This document shows positions 5,526 through 6,038 of a DNA stretch of 6,038 nucleotides, piece by piece (within the stretch, counting starts at the first letter, position 1; each line of letters opens with the position of its first letter). The DNA lies in NCBI GenBank assembly GCA_937950385.1, contig CALFEA010000080.1, positions 1 through 6,038 of the forward strand, given 5' to 3'. The stretch comes from an uncultured Altererythrobacter sp. GTDB lineage: Bacteria; Pseudomonadota; Alphaproteobacteria; Sphingomonadales; Sphingomonadaceae. A program made the translations under genes and the position numbers. The notes under the pieces were generated by a model. The model made no database searches. It saw only the letters and a program-made list of their open reading frames with translations, and was not told the origin of the DNA.

Positions 5526-6038
5526 CTATTGCTTCTTCCCAGCGCTTTTCCCGGCCCTCGGATGCGCATCGCGGTAATTCTCAAGCATCGTCGCTGCATC
5601 CACCTTTGTATAAATCTGCGTTGAGCCCAATGAAGCATGGCCCAGCAATTCCTGCAAAGATCGCAAATCCGCGCCTGCGCCTAGCAAATGCGTGGCGAAG
5701 GAATGCCGCAAAGCATGGGGCGTCGCAGTGTCGGGCAGGCCTAGGGCTTTGCGCGCTTTTGCGGTCGCCTTTTGCACCATGCCTTGAGACAATGCGCCGC
5801 CGCGCGCGCCTCTAAACAGGGGCTCATCCGCCTCCATTGGGAAAGGGCAAGCTTGCGCATATTCAGCAACGGCGCTCGCACAAATCGGCAGGATCGGAAC
5901 AATGCGCTGCTTGCCTCCTTTGCCCGTCACTTGCAGAGTTTGGCCAAGCGGTGCATCCGATCCTTTGAGCGACAATGCCTCGGCAATCCTGAGGCCCGCG
6001 CCATAAAGTAGCAGCAACACTGCTCGGTCCCGCGCGCC
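5526..6038 (-). CDS. xerC: Tyrosine recombinase XerC, C-terminal catalytic part, cut by window edge
   Basis: Site-specific recombinase that, with XerD, resolves chromosome dimers at dif during division. The window holds the last 170 residues. The frame continues to the right edge (ARDRAVLLLLYGAGL), so the gene starts outside; the GTG at 6020 is an internal Val, not a start. All catalytic residues of the family are present, numbered in the partial protein: Arg17 (GLRIAEAL), Lys40 (GKGGKQR), His108 and Arg111 (PHALRHSFATHLL), His134 (LLGHAS) and the nucleophile Tyr143 (TQIYTKVD, codon at 5610-5612). The tail YRDAHPRAGKSAGKKQ is typical of alphaproteobacterial XerC, and the full family length is about 300. 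XerC is favoured over XerD by wording (LFRGARGG, DAHPRA), though the missing N-terminus prevents certainty. An integron or phage integrase is unlikely given the match and the housekeeping context. The small exported protein gene follows immediately. Confidence 0.9.
   Translation of the reverse strand, partial: GARDRAVLLLLYGAGLRIAEALSLKGSDAPLGQTLQVTGKGGKQRIVPILPICASAVAEYAQACPFPMEADEPLFRGARGGALSQGMVQKATAKARKALGLPDTATPHALRHSFATHLLGAGADLRSLQELLGHASLGSTQIYTKVDAATMLENYRDAHPRAGKSAGKKQ

Noticed and set aside
5526..6020. A complete 164-residue mini-recombinase starting at GTG 6020
   Set aside because: The preceding codons (ARDRA) continue the XerC family sequence to the window edge, so the GTG is an internal Val.
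5526..6038. Mobile-element integrase or integron recombinase
   Set aside because: The residues match chromosomal XerC, and there are no flanking repeats, tRNA or cargo genes; the neighbours are housekeeping genes.
1..6038. A defence, toxin-antitoxin, CRISPR or other new multi-gene system
   Set aside because: Every sizeable stretch is covered by core genes or by single small genes; no paired small genes, direct repeat arrays or defence domains are visible.

Overview
The window reads as a stretch of ordinary chromosome from an alphaproteobacterium, most likely a sphingomonad (Erythrobacteraceae or a relative). This is an inference from three things: the RsmI wording (YDDHS, YYETGPRL), the FVEVKWR motif of the YraN protein, and the gene order lpoA-like | rsmI-yraN-gshB. 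Most of the DNA is moderately GC-rich (about 60% in a counted part of gshB). One small gene near position 4900 falls to about 42%. Coding density is very high and no gap exceeds 83 bases. I see no RNA genes, CRISPR arrays, insertion sequences or recognisable phage genes.

Layout. Positions 1-1300 (minus strand) hold the first 433 codons of parE, the ATPase subunit of topoisomerase IV, which runs off the left edge at the start of its Toprim domain. Upstream on the same strand lies an LpoA/YraM-like outer-membrane lipoprotein (1384-2541). A 39-base divergent gap separates it from a plus-strand operon: rsmI (16S rRNA 2'-O-methyltransferase, 2581-3429), yraN (UPF0102 nuclease-like protein, 3426-3788, overlapping rsmI by 4 bases) and gshB (glutathione synthetase, 3801-4769). 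An AT-rich gene for a small TM2-domain membrane protein follows (4814-5101). Its stop codon interlocks with that of a convergent minus-strand gene for a small exported, cysteine-containing protein I do not recognise (5098-5505). That gene sits 20 bases downstream of a tyrosine recombinase of XerC type, whose C-terminal 170 residues fill 5526-6038.

Functionally this is housekeeping: chromosome decatenation (ParE) and dimer resolution (XerC), cell-wall synthase activation (LpoA-like), ribosome modification (RsmI) and redox homeostasis (GshB). I found no convincing new multi-gene system. The points most worth checking are a substitution of the conserved acidic residue in the YraN nuclease motif (GEIY instead of GEID), the compositionally foreign TM2 gene, the unrecognised cysteine protein downstream of xerC, and possible regulatory signals in the short gaps before rsmI and parE.
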